Source of the DNA: a virus
Length of the DNA stretch: 59,728 bases
Reading direction: 5' to 3' (one strand)
IMG/VR virus record: IMGVR_UViG_3300042914_003096
Location: 1-59,728 of that record
Shown: positions 17,338-24,290 of the stretch, one piece after another
How the letters are laid out: each line of letters begins with the position of its first letter
Position numbering within the stretch: position 1 is the first letter of the stretch
Made by a program: the position numbers and the translations under genes
The notes under the pieces: model-generated
Seen by the model: the letters and a program-made list of their open reading frames with translations, nothing else
Databases searched by the model: none
Told to the model about the DNA's origin: nothing

Positions 17338-17706
17338 ATGGATTTAGATCAAATAATAAAAAAAGTTTTGAATGAAGAATTTATTAAATCTTCATTTTTA
17401 TATGAAGACATATATGGATCTGTCGAAGAAGTTCATTTTTTAAATGAAGCCGAATACCAAGGTAGAAAAGTACAACTTGGTAAAATAATGCAAGGAGACA
17501 TAAAAAAATTCAAAGTTTATGTTAAAAACGATAAAGGTAAAGTTGTTAAGGTAAATTTTGGTTTTGGTGGAAAATCCGCAAAAGGGAAAAGAATGGTTAT
17601 CAAAAAAAATAATCCTGAACGTAGAAAATCTTTTAGAGCAAGACATAACTGTGATAATCCAGGTCCAAGATGGAAACCAAGATATTGGGCTTGTAGAACG
17701 TGGTAA
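17338..17706 (+). CDS. Short-propeptide small basic protein with Cys/Trp C-terminus
   Basis: The start MDLDQIIKKVLNE then EFIK fits the short propeptide class, cutting after L-N-E. A second L-N-E occurs at residues 38-40 just before AEYQGRKVQLGK. The C-terminal part contains GFGGKSAKGKRMVIK, RKSFRARHNCDNPG and a final RYWACRTW, a compact basic Cys-bearing domain. A basic packaged protein could bind DNA or a virion surface. The earlier ATG at 17293 lies inside the terminator and is rejected. Confidence 0.75.
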   Translation: MDLDQIIKKVLNEEFIKSSFLYEDIYGSVEEVHFLNEAEYQGRKVQLGKIMQGDIKKFKVYVKNDKGKVVKVNFGFGGKSAKGKRMVIKKNNPERRKSFRARHNCDNPGPRWKPRYWACRTW

Positions 17707-17734
17707 TTAAAATAAAAGTTAAATTTATTTAAAA

Positions 17735-18181
17735 ATGAAAAAAAGTTATAGTAAAATTAGACACATCCAAGAAGTGAATGAAAGAATTGAAGAAGATTAC
17801 TTACAAGAACAACAAGGTATACTTAATACGGTAAAGGCTGGTGTTGCAGGGGCCGCAAAAAATGTGGCAACAAGAGCGCAAAATTTAGGAAGTGCGATAT
17901 CTTCAAAAGGCCAGAAAAAAATACCAAAAAATCCTAAGTTAGAAGCCGTAGTTAAAAAAGTGAAAGTAAGAGAAGATTATTTGAATAAACAATTAAATTT
18001 TCTTAAACAAGAATTAGAAGAATATAAACAAGAATTGTCAGCGGCGTCTGCAGCAACACCCGATTATAAGGCTGAATTTGATAAAACTGCTGGTGTAATT
18101 AATGGATATCTACAAAGTATCAATAACACCTTAGCTCAAGGTCAGTCATTACAAAATTACTCAGTAACATACACCGCATAA
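17735..18181 (+). CDS. Helical virion-type protein with possible propeptide
   Basis: Starts MKKSYSKIRHIQEVNERIEE and continues to YLQE then QQG. Both I-Q-E and L-Q-E could serve as prohead-protease sites, but this is a less typical member. The middle is Ala/Gly-rich (VKAGVAGAAKNVATRAQNLG), followed by a coiled coil around residues 75-105 and a Ser/Gln-rich tail. It lies between two clearer propeptide genes, which supports packaging in the head. Not otherwise recognised. Confidence 0.6.
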   Translation: MKKSYSKIRHIQEVNERIEEDYLQEQQGILNTVKAGVAGAAKNVATRAQNLGSAISSKGQKKIPKNPKLEAVVKKVKVREDYLNKQLNFLKQELEEYKQELSAASAATPDYKAEFDKTAGVINGYLQSINNTLAQGQSLQNYSVTYTA

Positions 18182-18192
18182 ATAATTTTATT

Positions 18193-18492
18193 ATGTCAAA
18201 AATTATAATAACAGAAAAACAATTAGAAGAAATGGTTAAAACCATAAATGAATCACAAGCTGAAGGATCATATATGGCAAAACAACAATTATTTACCATT
18301 GCAACTTTGGCATATAAAATGTGGGAAATGATGGACGATGGTGAACAACTTGAAGATTGGATGGAAACAAAAATTGCACAATCTGAGCAATCAGTTCTTT
18401 CTGTTGTTAAATCATATCTTTATGATGAAGTTGATGAAAAAATGAAAGCAAAAAACGGAATTGATATTAATAACTTAATAATAGGTTTGTAA
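18193..18492 (+). CDS. Propeptide protein of the IILTE class, 99 residues
   Basis: MSKIIITEKQLEEMVKTINE then SQAE matches the IILTE-x-Q subclass, cut after I-N-E. The remaining 80 residues are helical and contain KMWEMMDDGEQLEDWMETKI. No enzymatic motif. It lies downstream of two other head-protein candidates and ends in a terminator. Confidence 0.7.
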   Translation: MSKIIITEKQLEEMVKTINESQAEGSYMAKQQLFTIATLAYKMWEMMDDGEQLEDWMETKIAQSEQSVLSVVKSYLYDEVDEKMKAKNGIDINNLIIGL

Positions 18493-18516
18493 AATAAAAA
18501 ATATTTTAAAAATTAA

Positions 18517-18544
18517 CCCTCAGTTTTTGACTGGGGGTTTTTTA
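18517..18544 (+). terminator. Rho-independent terminator
   Basis: Stem CCCTCAGT / ACTGGGGG around a T-rich loop is followed by a run of six T residues. Confidence 0.8.
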
Positions 18545-18573
18545 TTTTATATCTTTGTTTTAAATCAAATGAT

Positions 18574-18753
18574 ATGTATGTAATAATTAAATTTATAAAA
18601 AATAGAAAAACAGGTAAAAGATTACCGGTGATCCTTTTAAATTCAGATAATGAAGTGTGGGAGTTCAAGACAGAGAAAGAGGCTGAACATATGAAAGAAA
18701 TATTTCAAAATAATTCAGATTCAGGACATTTTTATGAAATTAAAAAAATATAA
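18574..18753 (+). CDS. Small hypothetical protein
   Basis: This 59-residue frame, MYVIIKFIKNRKTGKRLPV to the end FYEIKKI, follows a TATCTTTG promoter box. It has a strand-loop-strand then helix shape and no recognised family. Confidence 0.6.
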   Translation: MYVIIKFIKNRKTGKRLPVILLNSDNEVWEFKTEKEAEHMKEIFQNNSDSGHFYEIKKI

Positions 18754-18755
18754 TA

Positions 18756-18866
18756 ATGGAAGATATCTTTGAACAATTACACCAAGAATTTATTGAATCA
18801 GAAGATTACATTCAATACCTAACAGAATTAAATTTATACCAATATAAAGATGAAAAAGAACTATAA
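18756..18866 (+). CDS. Very small acidic protein
   Basis: A 36-residue acidic helix MEDIFEQLHQEF, starting 2 nt after the previous stop and overlapping the next gene by 17 nt. Close packing and uninterrupted coupling support expression. The function is unknown. Confidence 0.5.
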   Translation: MEDIFEQLHQEFIESEDYIQYLTELNLYQYKDEKEL

Positions 18867-19179
18867 ATCATTTAAAGACATAGTGTTTAAACCCCACCCA
18901 AACTATGAGGGACAACACGGACTATTATTTTTCCCTAATGGGTATGGTATTTCTGTTGTTAGGTTTAAACTACCAAGCCCCACATCTAAAGACGGTTTTA
19001 GATATGGTTCATATACATCAAATGATAGTGAGTATGAAGTTGCAGTACTTAAAGGTGATGAAAATGATTGGGATCTTTGTTATACTACAGAAATTGGTGA
19101 TGATGTCATCGGACACCAAATAGAAAGTGAAGTTGACTATATTATGTATCAAATACAAGAACTTGAACCGTGTCTTTAG
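18850..19179 (+). CDS. Hypothetical 109-residue protein
   Basis: Starts MKKNYKSFKDIVFKPH. Beta-rich, with GLLFFPNGYGISVVRF and an acidic second half. It overlaps neighbours at both ends (17 nt upstream, 10 nt downstream). Not recognised. Confidence 0.65.
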   Translation: MKKNYKSFKDIVFKPHPNYEGQHGLLFFPNGYGISVVRFKLPSPTSKDGFRYGSYTSNDSEYEVAVLKGDENDWDLCYTTEIGDDVIGHQIESEVDYIMYQIQELEPCL

Positions 19180-19490
19180 AAGTAACATTTGACGAATATA
19201 TTAAAGAAAACCTTCCTGAAATTGCGAAGGAAGAAATTAAGCTACACCATACTAAATTTAGTCAAGGAATTTTATTTTCGATTAAACACAAAACAAAACC
19301 AAAATTTAGTTTTTTTTCAAGTGAAGACCCAAAGGAAAATCAGTTACTTTACTGTGAACCTATTGTGTATAAAGAAATTGAAAAGTATTTTGCATCTGCA
19401 ACCGATGAATTATTAATAAAGTGGGTTGAAAAAGAATACGGATTAAATTTTTCACAAGTATTGGCATCAAACTGGGTTTATTTTTTTTAG
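19170..19490 (+). CDS. Hypothetical 106-residue protein, GTG start
   Basis: The only start that uses the full frame is GTG at 19170, overlapping the previous stop by 10 nt. The protein is helical and mixed-charge, with IKWVEKEYGLNFSQVLASNW at the end. Not recognised. It closes the small operon that begins at 18574. Confidence 0.6.
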   Translation: MSLEVTFDEYIKENLPEIAKEEIKLHHTKFSQGILFSIKHKTKPKFSFFSSEDPKENQLLYCEPIVYKEIEKYFASATDELLIKWVEKEYGLNFSQVLASNWVYFF

Positions 19491-19604
19491 GTATTAAAAT
19501 ATTTATATATAACCTCTCAGGGTATTTGGTACTTTAACCCTTTTGTCTAATACACGGCCGTAAATGCAATAAAAATAAAGTATCTCGGTAGTTAAGTAAC
19601 AGAA

Positions 19605-19668
19605 GAAATCATATGGTGTAATTGGTTAGCACAATGTTGGTATGGGTTTGAATCCCATTATGGTTTCT
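19605..19668 (+). tRNA. tRNA-like RNA lacking an anticodon arm
   Basis: A 9-bp acceptor GAAATCATA/TATGGTTTC encloses a D-arm (GTG, loop with TTGG, CAC) and a T-arm ATGGG-TTTGAAT-CCCAT. Only a 9-nt linker joins them where the anticodon arm should be. A T-run directly after the 3' end may terminate transcription. It cannot decode codons. The acceptor/T stack resembles the tRNA-like domain of tmRNA, but no tmRNA body is present. Confidence 0.6.
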
Positions 19669-19685
19669 TTTTTTGTATTTAATCA

Positions 19686-19693
19686 TATTTATT
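19686..19693 (+). promoter_or_regulatory. TATTTATT late-type promoter motif
   Basis: The box ends 3 nt before the ATG at 19697 and decides that start over the ATG at 19673. Confidence 0.5.
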
Positions 19694-19696
19694 ATT

Positions 19697-20641
19697 ATGA
19701 CAATGGATACAAAAAAATTATTCAATATTGCAAAATCATATTCTGAATTTTTAAAAGATAATTACGATGAAAACTTTTTTCGTATGGATCGTATTGCACA
19801 TATACTAAAGTCAGACGATATGGCAAGAGTATATAAACAAATGATCCCAAACAAAATAGATTTAGTTAAGTTTGTTTATATCACATATTTTCTTCTTAGA
19901 GGTTATTATAAGGTAGAAGAAATCATTAAAATGGTTAATAATATATATGTTGTTGAAATTGAATATTATGATGATCAAGCATATATAAACGTTCAATGTG
20001 ATAGTTGTAATGGTAGTGGTGAGGTGGAATGTAATAATTGTGATGGTGATGGTGAAGTTGATTGTAGATCTTGTGATGGTGATGGACAACACGATTGTTA
20101 CTATTGTAATGATGGAAAAGTGGAATGTAAATACTGTGATGGTGAAGGTACTGAAACAGAAGAAGATGATGAAGGTGAAGAAATAGAAGTTGAATGCGTT
20201 CACTGTGAAGGTTCAGGTCAAGAAGATTGTAGAGAATGTAGTGGTATGGGTAATTTTGAATGTGATAGTTGTAATGGAAAAGGAACAGAAACGTGTCAAT
20301 ATTGTAGTGGAAATGGTAATGAATATTGTGATGAATGTGGTGGTAACGGTGAAGTAGAAAGTAGTGAACAATATTATATGGTAACTCTTAAAAGAATTGC
20401 AGTTATTGGAAATAAAGTAAAAGAAATAGAAAATAAAACTATGACTATTGACGAGTATAATGAATATGAATTTGAGGATGGTTATATGGATTATGATTTT
20501 ACTTTAAGATCTAGAGTATATACTAGTGATGATACAGTAGATGATGAAAGATATAGCAATGAAATGGATGAAGATTTTGTTGTAATACATAGTGTATATA
20601 AATTAGAAGGAATGGATCCGTCCGTTATTTCAAATGTGTGA
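19697..20641 (+). CDS. DnaJ-type zinc-finger repeat protein (ten CxxC units)
   Basis: After a 90-residue helical N-terminus the protein carries about ten consecutive CxxC units, nine of them CxxCxGxG-like (CDSCNGSG, CNNCDGDG, CRSCDGDG, CKYCDGEG, CVHCEGSG, CRECSGMG, CDSCNGKG, CQYCSGNG, CDECGGNG). One is altered, CYYCNDGK. Ordinary DnaJ has four. There is no J-domain or DnaJ C-terminal domain, but an acidic C-terminal domain follows. The array should bind about five Zn ions and act as a protein- or RNA-binding scaffold. Late-type promoter upstream. Confidence 0.85.
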   Translation: MTMDTKKLFNIAKSYSEFLKDNYDENFFRMDRIAHILKSDDMARVYKQMIPNKIDLVKFVYITYFLLRGYYKVEEIIKMVNNIYVVEIEYYDDQAYINVQCDSCNGSGEVECNNCDGDGEVDCRSCDGDGQHDCYYCNDGKVECKYCDGEGTETEEDDEGEEIEVECVHCEGSGQEDCRECSGMGNFECDSCNGKGTETCQYCSGNGNEYCDECGGNGEVESSEQYYMVTLKRIAVIGNKVKEIENKTMTIDEYNEYEFEDGYMDYDFTLRSRVYTSDDTVDDERYSNEMDEDFVVIHSVYKLEGMDPSVISNV

Positions 20642-20649
20642 TATTTATT
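20642..20649 (+). promoter_or_regulatory. TATTTATT late-type promoter motif
   Basis: Found 12 nt upstream of the ATG at 20662, directly after the zinc-finger gene. Confidence 0.45.
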
Positions 20650-20661
20650 AAATAAAAAGTT

Positions 20662-20988
20662 ATGAAAAAATTAATTAGACTTACAGAAACAGATTTACAT
20701 AGAATAGTTAAACGTGTAATTAGAGAATTTGAAGATCCTGATTTTTTAAAAGGTGCTGAAGAAAATTGGGAAAAAATTCACGGAAAAGATGAAGAATCAG
20801 AAAATACTGTTGATTTAGAACAAAGATTTGAAGATCTTATTGAAGATGCTTTTGATTTATTTGAACAAGAAGGTATCCCACACGAAGAATATATTATGTA
20901 CTCCGAAGAAGATGTAATTAATGCGGTTAGAGAAATTGATTCAGATCTTGCAGAAGAAATGAGTGAAATTTGGGACCAAATCGGATAA
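20662..20988 (+). CDS. IRLTESDL-family propeptide protein
   Basis: The N-terminus MKKLIRLTETDL followed by HRIVKRVIRE is the long class of shared leader, ending in V-I-R-E just before FEDP. The other 86 residues are acidic and helical and unlike the rest of the family. Cleavage after the Glu would release a small acidic protein in the capsid. One of seven genes with this leader between 20.6 and 27.8 kb. Confidence 0.75.
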   Translation: MKKLIRLTETDLHRIVKRVIREFEDPDFLKGAEENWEKIHGKDEESENTVDLEQRFEDLIEDAFDLFEQEGIPHEEYIMYSEEDVINAVREIDSDLAEEMSEIWDQIG

Positions 20989-21025
20989 CATCTGAATATA
21001 TTTCATAAATTTTTAAAACTTTTAT

Positions 21026-21466
21026 ATGCTTAAAAACGTAATATTAACGTTAATAGGAATATTTTTTTATTTAAATTCATTTTCACAAAATTATTTTCAA
21101 AAATATCAATCAGTTGCCGATAGTTTAGAAACAGTTTATGGTATACCATCTTCTGTTATTTTGGCAATTGCCTATTACGAATCTGGCGGTGGTAAAAGTG
21201 CCGTTGCAAAACATTCAAATAACCATTTTGGAATAAAAGGTAAAAACACAAAAGTAAATTCATCATACAAATACTATGAAAATGTATTACAATCATATGT
21301 TGGATTTTGTGGTGTGATAACCAGAAAAAAGTTCTACTCAAATTTAAAGGGTAATATTGATACTAATTTATGGGTCACATCAATATCAAATACAGGATAT
21401 GCTTCAAATGCAACTGCTTGGTCAAAAAAGATATTGGGTATAATAAAAACACAAAATTTAACATAG
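21026..21466 (+). CDS. Secreted glucosaminidase (GH73/FlgJ-like peptidoglycan hydrolase)
   Basis: A signal peptide MLKNVILTLIGIFFYLNSFS precedes a GH73-type core: SSVILAIAYYESGGGKSAVAKHSNN, NHFGIKG, YENVLQSYVGF and a final TGYASNATAWSKKILGII. The Glu in AYYESGGG is the expected catalytic acid. These enzymes cut between N-acetylglucosamine and the next sugar in peptidoglycan. With a Sec signal it would act in the periplasm or serve as a tail/entry lysin. It lies among propeptide genes and upstream of a late promoter motif. Confidence 0.85.
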   Translation: MLKNVILTLIGIFFYLNSFSQNYFQKYQSVADSLETVYGIPSSVILAIAYYESGGGKSAVAKHSNNHFGIKGKNTKVNSSYKYYENVLQSYVGFCGVITRKKFYSNLKGNIDTNLWVTSISNTGYASNATAWSKKILGIIKTQNLT

Positions 21467-21474
21467 TATTGATA

Positions 21475-21482
21475 TATTTATT
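21475..21482 (+). promoter_or_regulatory. TATTTATT late-type promoter motif
   Basis: Located 3 nt before the ATG at 21486. Confidence 0.5.
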
Positions 21483-21485
21483 TAT

Positions 21486-22175
21486 ATGAAATTGCAAGAA
21501 CAGGTATCAAGAATAAAATCAATGATGGGAATATTAACTGAACAGGAGGTTGATAATGAACAAAAGTTAGTTGAACTATTAAAAACAAATAATTTTATTG
21601 ATCCATCACAAACACAATTAGACTCATTTTTTACTGAATCCAAATTTACTAAAACATCCGTTTCTTGGATTTATATAAATGAAAAAACTAAAGTTTATGT
21701 CTATAAAAAAGGTGATGAATATTCGTTTAAACGAAAAAAAATATATTCACCTAAAGAAAATAAAGAATACGGAGGAGTTTTAAAAACATTTAAAACTTTT
21801 CCAATACCACAAGATGTTATTAGTGAATATATTACTAACGTTAAAGTTATTGATACATCTGAAAATTTAAAAACATTAATTAGTAAGTTAGATCAATTAA
21901 AAAAATCTTGGGATAACCCCGAAGATTATATAACATACGAAAATGGTAAATTGATGTATGGTACCAGTACAAAAAAAGAAGTGCCATCACCACTTGCAAC
22001 ATCGATTAAAAATGGGTATAAAGGAACTATAAAATTTGTAGAAGATCAAATTAAAAATCTACCAAAAGAAGATAAAGAAAAACAAGTGCAATCAGAATTT
22101 GGTAATTACAATAATATTTTAGCATATGTAGATGTTGTTAAAAAAGATGCCGAAGAACTAAAACTAACTTCATAA
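21486..22175 (+). CDS. Propeptide protein (MKLQEQVSRIKSMM class)
   Basis: The start MKLQEQVSRIKSMMGILTE then QEVD is amphipathic and ends in I-L-T-E, consistent with prohead-protease cutting at residue 19. The 229-residue body is basic and mixed alpha/beta (SWIYINEKTKVYVYKKGDEY) with no recognised motif. The stop codon overlaps the next start (ATAATG), so it is coupled to another propeptide gene. Confidence 0.7.
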   Translation: MKLQEQVSRIKSMMGILTEQEVDNEQKLVELLKTNNFIDPSQTQLDSFFTESKFTKTSVSWIYINEKTKVYVYKKGDEYSFKRKKIYSPKENKEYGGVLKTFKTFPIPQDVISEYITNVKVIDTSENLKTLISKLDQLKKSWDNPEDYITYENGKLMYGTSTKKEVPSPLATSIKNGYKGTIKFVEDQIKNLPKEDKEKQVQSEFGNYNNILAYVDVVKKDAEELKLTS

Positions 22176-22600
22176 TGAAAAAGATAATTAAACTAACAGA
22201 ATCAGAACTTATTAATTTAATTAAAAGTGTGATTAAAGAAGAAAAATATTCTGAAGAAGATTTAACTTATGTTCATCCGTATTCTGGTAAAGAATGTAAA
22301 ATAAAAATTGCAAGAAACAAATTAACCGATAGAAAATTTTCTGAATACGGTGCGGTTTTGGTGTGTGATGTTTATGATAATGGAAATGAAATGGTAATTG
22401 CTGAAATTCCAGGTACAGGATCAGATCCACAATATGTTAATGATTTAATATGTGATAATATTGAAAAAGTAATATCTTTTTTAGATCATATATTTGAAGG
22501 TGAAAAAGAATATATTAGTGAAGATGTTGATAGTAGAAGATGGGATGTAATAGAAGATCCTGTTGTTTGTAGATCTGATAAATATTTTAATGAAGAATAA
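22175..22600 (+). CDS. IRLTESDL-family propeptide protein
   Basis: MKKIIKLTESEL then INLIKSVIKE is a diverged copy of the long leader, cut predicted after V-I-K-E at residue 22. The 119-residue body is acidic with beta strands and no known motif. It overlaps the stop of the previous gene by 1 nt. Confidence 0.72.
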   Translation: MKKIIKLTESELINLIKSVIKEEKYSEEDLTYVHPYSGKECKIKIARNKLTDRKFSEYGAVLVCDVYDNGNEMVIAEIPGTGSDPQYVNDLICDNIEKVISFLDHIFEGEKEYISEDVDSRRWDVIEDPVVCRSDKYFNEE

Positions 22601-22603
22601 AAA

Positions 22604-22723
22604 ATGATAAAAATAATATTAATAATCTTTACAATTTCAACTTTAGTTTCTTGTAAAACATCAGGTCACGGTTGTGATGCTTATGGACAAGTAAAACAAA
22701 AAGAAATTAAAAAAATAAGTTAA
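22604..22723 (+). CDS. Small lipoprotein (SCKTS...CDAYG type)
   Basis: A 39-residue protein with a hydrophobic signal and lipobox STLVSC, then KTSGHGCDAYGQVKQK. Lipid attachment would be at Cys17. A paralogue with the same SCKTS...CDAYG arrangement lies at 42949. It starts 3 nt after the preceding gene. It could be an outer- or inner-membrane anchored entry-exclusion or lysis factor, but no function is established. Confidence 0.65.
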   Translation: MIKIILIIFTISTLVSCKTSGHGCDAYGQVKQKEIKKIS

Positions 22724-22736
22724 TAAAAATATTAAT

Positions 22737-23027
22737 ATGAAAAAAGTAATAAGATTAACGGAATCTGATTTAACAAGAATTGTTAAACGAATTATAAAGG
22801 AAAGTGAAGATGATATGGGTCCTTTATCAGAATTTACTAATGAAGAATTGGAAGAAATTAAATATAAGGTAATTAGATATTTACAACCAGGTTTTTTTGA
22901 TGAATGGGAAGCGGAAAATTATTTATTGTATAATGTTTCGGGTGGTAATAAACATCTTTATAATTCATTGGTTGAGTGGTTAGAACAAAATGGTGTAGAA
23001 TCATATCATCTTAAAAAAATAAAATAA
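22737..23027 (+). CDS. IRLTESDL-family propeptide protein
   Basis: MKKVIRLTESDL then TRIVKRIIKE is the typical long leader (cut after I-I-K-E at residue 22). The released 74 residues (SEDDMGPLSEFTNEEL onward) are acidic and helical. The function of the passenger is unknown. Confidence 0.75.
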   Translation: MKKVIRLTESDLTRIVKRIIKESEDDMGPLSEFTNEELEEIKYKVIRYLQPGFFDEWEAENYLLYNVSGGNKHLYNSLVEWLEQNGVESYHLKKIK

Positions 23028-23030
23028 CAC

Positions 23031-23060
23031 TTGTCAAATAAAAAAAAATACTTATATTTG
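23031..23060 (+). promoter_or_regulatory. Bacteroidota-type promoter upstream of the tRNA region
   Basis: TTGTCA (23031) and TATATTTG (23053-23060) with 19 nt after TTG. It could drive the short frame at 23107 and the tRNAs beyond. Confidence 0.65.
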
Positions 23061-23106
23061 TAGAAGAAAATTGAACTTTTAGTAAAAACGATATATTTAT
23101 AACGAA

Positions 23107-23217
23107 ATGAAAACACAAATGAAACATATGAACTTTAACACCCCGTGTCAGAATTGGGTCAAGTCGTATATTACGCTTAGTAATCTTCGGTGTCTTTCAT
23201 TTAATTGTGTGATGTAA
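23107..23217 (+). CDS. Possible leader peptide, 36 residues
   Basis: A short frame MKTQMKHMNFNTPCQNW ends just before a strong terminator. A TATATTTATAAC motif precedes it, as for the similar short frame at 27854. The combination of promoter, short frame and terminator suggests an attenuator-like leader or a small protein. Coding status is uncertain. Confidence 0.35.
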   Translation: MKTQMKHMNFNTPCQNWVKSYITLSNLRCLSFNCVM

Positions 23218-23249
23218 CGTATCATCAAATATATATAACAAATGAAAGA

Positions 23250-23274
23250 CCCGAACCAAAAGTTCGGGTTTTTT
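23250..23274 (+). terminator. Rho-independent terminator
   Basis: CCCGAAC-CAAAA-GTTCGGG is followed by six T residues. Confidence 0.85.
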
Positions 23275-23284
23275 GTTTTACATT

Positions 23285-23356
23285 GGTCTCTTAGTTTAAC
23301 AGGAAAAATACGACTCTTGTAAAGTTGAGTTGTCGGGTCAGTTCCGACAGGGACCT
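23285..23356 (+). tRNA. tRNA-Thr(TGT)
   Basis: Acceptor GGTCTCT/AGGGACC and anticodon arm CGACT-CTTGTAA-AGTTG give anticodon TGT with U33 present. T-arm GTCGG-GTCAGTT-CCGAC has an atypical loop lacking TTCG. First gene of the tRNA array. Confidence 0.8.
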
Positions 23357-23368
23357 CAAAAAGAAAAA

Positions 23369-23385
23369 GTTCTTTGACATATTGG
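23369..23385 (+). promoter_or_regulatory. rRNA-leader-like GTTCTTTGACATATTGG element
   Basis: The same 15-17-nt element recurs at 27981 and, as GTTCATTGACATATT, at 29092, each time upstream of RNA genes or a terminator boundary. I recall similar sequence in Bacteroidota rRNA operon leaders and spacers. It may be an antitermination or processing signal. Confidence 0.4.
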
Positions 23386-23393
23386 CTTCATTA

Positions 23394-23477
23394 GGAGAGA
23401 TAATCACAGCGGCCTGTGATCCCGTCTTGAAAACGGTGAGTACCGAAAGGTATGGGGATCGACACCTCATCTCTCCT
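23394..23477 (+). tRNA. tRNA-Ser(TGA) with rigid hairpin in place of the D-arm
   Basis: Acceptor GGAGAGA/TCTCTCC, anticodon loop CTTGAAA (TGA) and a variable arm TACC-GAAA-GGTA identify a serine tRNA. In the D-arm position stands ATCACAG-CGGC-CTGTGAT, a perfect 7-bp stem with a 4-nt loop. It lacks the conserved loop GG that docks with the T-loop. The tRNA may be non-canonical or functionally altered. Confidence 0.7.
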
Positions 23478-23489
23478 CTGTAAATTGCG

Positions 23490-23569
23490 GGGTAGACGAA
23501 TTAGGCAAAGTCACCAGGTTTTGACCCTGGAGGTAAATTACCATTGGAGGTTCGAGTCCTGTCTACCCT
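23490..23569 (+). tRNA. tRNA-Gln(TTG) with enlarged variable region
   Basis: Acceptor GGGTAGA/TCTACCC and anticodon arm CCAGG-TTTTGAC-CCTGG give TTG. About 15 nt, including GGTAAATTACC, lie between the anticodon and T arms, and the T-stem is weak. Gln tRNAs normally have a short variable loop. Confidence 0.75.
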
Positions 23570-23575
23570 ACAAAA

Positions 23576-23648
23576 GTCTCCGTAGCTTAATCGGGAAAGC
23601 ACCATACTTTTAATATGGGGAGAGTCGGATCGTAACCGGCCGGGGGAC
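23576..23648 (+). tRNA. tRNA-Lys(TTT)
   Basis: Regular D-arm TAGCTTAATCGGGAAAGC and anticodon arm CCATA-CTTTTAA-TATGG (TTT). T-arm GTCGG-ATCGTAA-CCGGC. The acceptor pairs with one bulge. Confidence 0.85.
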
Positions 23649-23716
23649 AAAAAAAATTAGTAAAAAAGAACGCAATATACCAAAAAATGGTTACTTTTGT
23701 TCTGAAAAACTAAAAA

Positions 23717-23787
23717 GCCCCAATGGCGTAATGGGAGCGTGGTAGTATTACAAACTATCGGTGGTGGTTCAAATCCATCTTGGGGTA
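23717..23787 (+). tRNA. tRNA-Val(TAC)
   Basis: Acceptor GCCCCAA/TTGGGGT, anticodon loop ATTACAA (TAC), T-arm GGTGG-TTCAAAT-CCATC. Regular cloverleaf. Confidence 0.85.
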
Positions 23788-23797
23788 CAAAAAATAA

Positions 23798-23870
23798 GGG
23801 AGTATCGGCAGGGTCCTGATCGTGTCTGTAAAACATCGTCTTGGTGGTTCGATTCCATCTGCTCCCACCA
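23798..23870 (+). tRNA. tRNA-Tyr(GTA), compact D-arm, CCA encoded
   Basis: Acceptor GGGAGTA/TGCTCCC, anticodon loop CTGTAAA (GTA), T-arm GGTGG-TTCGATT-CCATC and an encoded ACCA end. The D region is only 14 nt (CAG-GGTC-CTG mini-hairpin). The variable loop is short, unlike bacterial tRNA-Tyr, which has a long variable arm. Confidence 0.75.
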
Positions 23871-23877
23871 AAAAATA

Positions 23878-23950
23878 GCTCACGTAGCTTAATTGGGAAA
23901 GCACTTGACTGATATTCAAGAGATAATCGGATCGTAACCGGTCGTGAGCA
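23878..23950 (+). tRNA. tRNA-Ile(GAT)
   Basis: Acceptor GCTCACG/CGTGAGC, anticodon arm CTTGA-CTGATAT-TCAAG (GAT), normal D-arm. Confidence 0.88.
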
Positions 23951-23955
23951 CAAAA

Positions 23956-24041
23956 GGAAGGTAAACCTTGATGGTGATAGGGTCCGCCTGCTAAGCGAGA
24001 TGTACCCGTAAGGGTATTTGGTTCGATTCCAATGTCTTCCT
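23956..24041 (+). tRNA. tRNA-Ser(GCT)
   Basis: Acceptor GGAAGGT/GTCTTCC, anticodon loop CTGCTAA (GCT), long variable arm TACCC-GTAA-GGGTA, T-arm TTGG-TTCGATT-CCAA. D-stem CCT/AGG. Confidence 0.85.
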
Positions 24042-24045
24042 CAAC

Positions 24046-24115
24046 TCCCGTGTGATCAGGGATCAAAGTTGGCTCATATCCGACTTTAGAGTGGTTCGAT
24101 ACCACTACACGGGAC
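24046..24115 (+). tRNA. tRNA with CAT anticodon (Met or lysidine Ile), minimal D-arm
   Basis: Acceptor TCCCGTG/CACGGGA, anticodon arm GTTGG-CTCATAT-CCGAC (CAT), T-arm AGTGG-TTCGATA-CCACT. The D region reduces to TGATC-AGG-GATCA, a 5-bp stem with a triloop. It could be elongator Met or Ile2. Confidence 0.75.
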
Positions 24116-24120
24116 AACAT

Positions 24121-24194
24121 GGTGTATGTAGCTCAGTTGGGAGAGTGTCGGTTTGTGGATCCGAAGGTCGTGGGATCGTGACCCACCATACACA
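24121..24194 (+). tRNA. tRNA-His(GTG)
   Basis: Acceptor GTGTATG/CATACAC with an extra 5' G at 24121 (the His G-1), anticodon loop TTGTGGA (GTG), regular D-arm and T-arm GTGGG-ATCGTGA-CCCAC. Confidence 0.83.
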
Positions 24195-24197
24195 CAA

Positions 24198-24275
24198 AAT
24201 AGTTCACAACGGACAAGGCTTAGGCGTATGAAACAGGACGGTGGGATGCGAGTGGTTGACCAGAACTATTTTTTT
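24198..24275 (+). ncRNA. Small RNA closed by an 8-bp stem with T-run
   Basis: AATAGTTC (24198) pairs with GAACTATT (24263-24270), followed by a T-run. The 57-nt interior has no tRNA arms that I can assign, although its size and closing stem resemble a tRNA. Similar closed units occur at 29114 and 29673. Confidence 0.5.
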
Positions 24276-24290
24276 GATTATTGTTGTTTT

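Noticed and set aside
19862-20203. 113-codon minus-strand frame rich in Ile/Thr/Phe
   Set aside because: Antisense shadow of the zinc-finger repeats; low complexity arises from the repeated CxxCxGxG codons.
23657-24120. Minus-strand frames of 98 and 121 codons over the tRNA array
   Set aside because: They run antisense through well-folded tRNAs (Val, Tyr, Ile, Ser); tRNA sequence lacks stops by chance in G/C-rich DNA.
24153-24290. N-terminal extension of the secreted protein at 24291
   Set aside because: It would translate tRNA-His and the closed RNA, and would hide a clean signal peptide.
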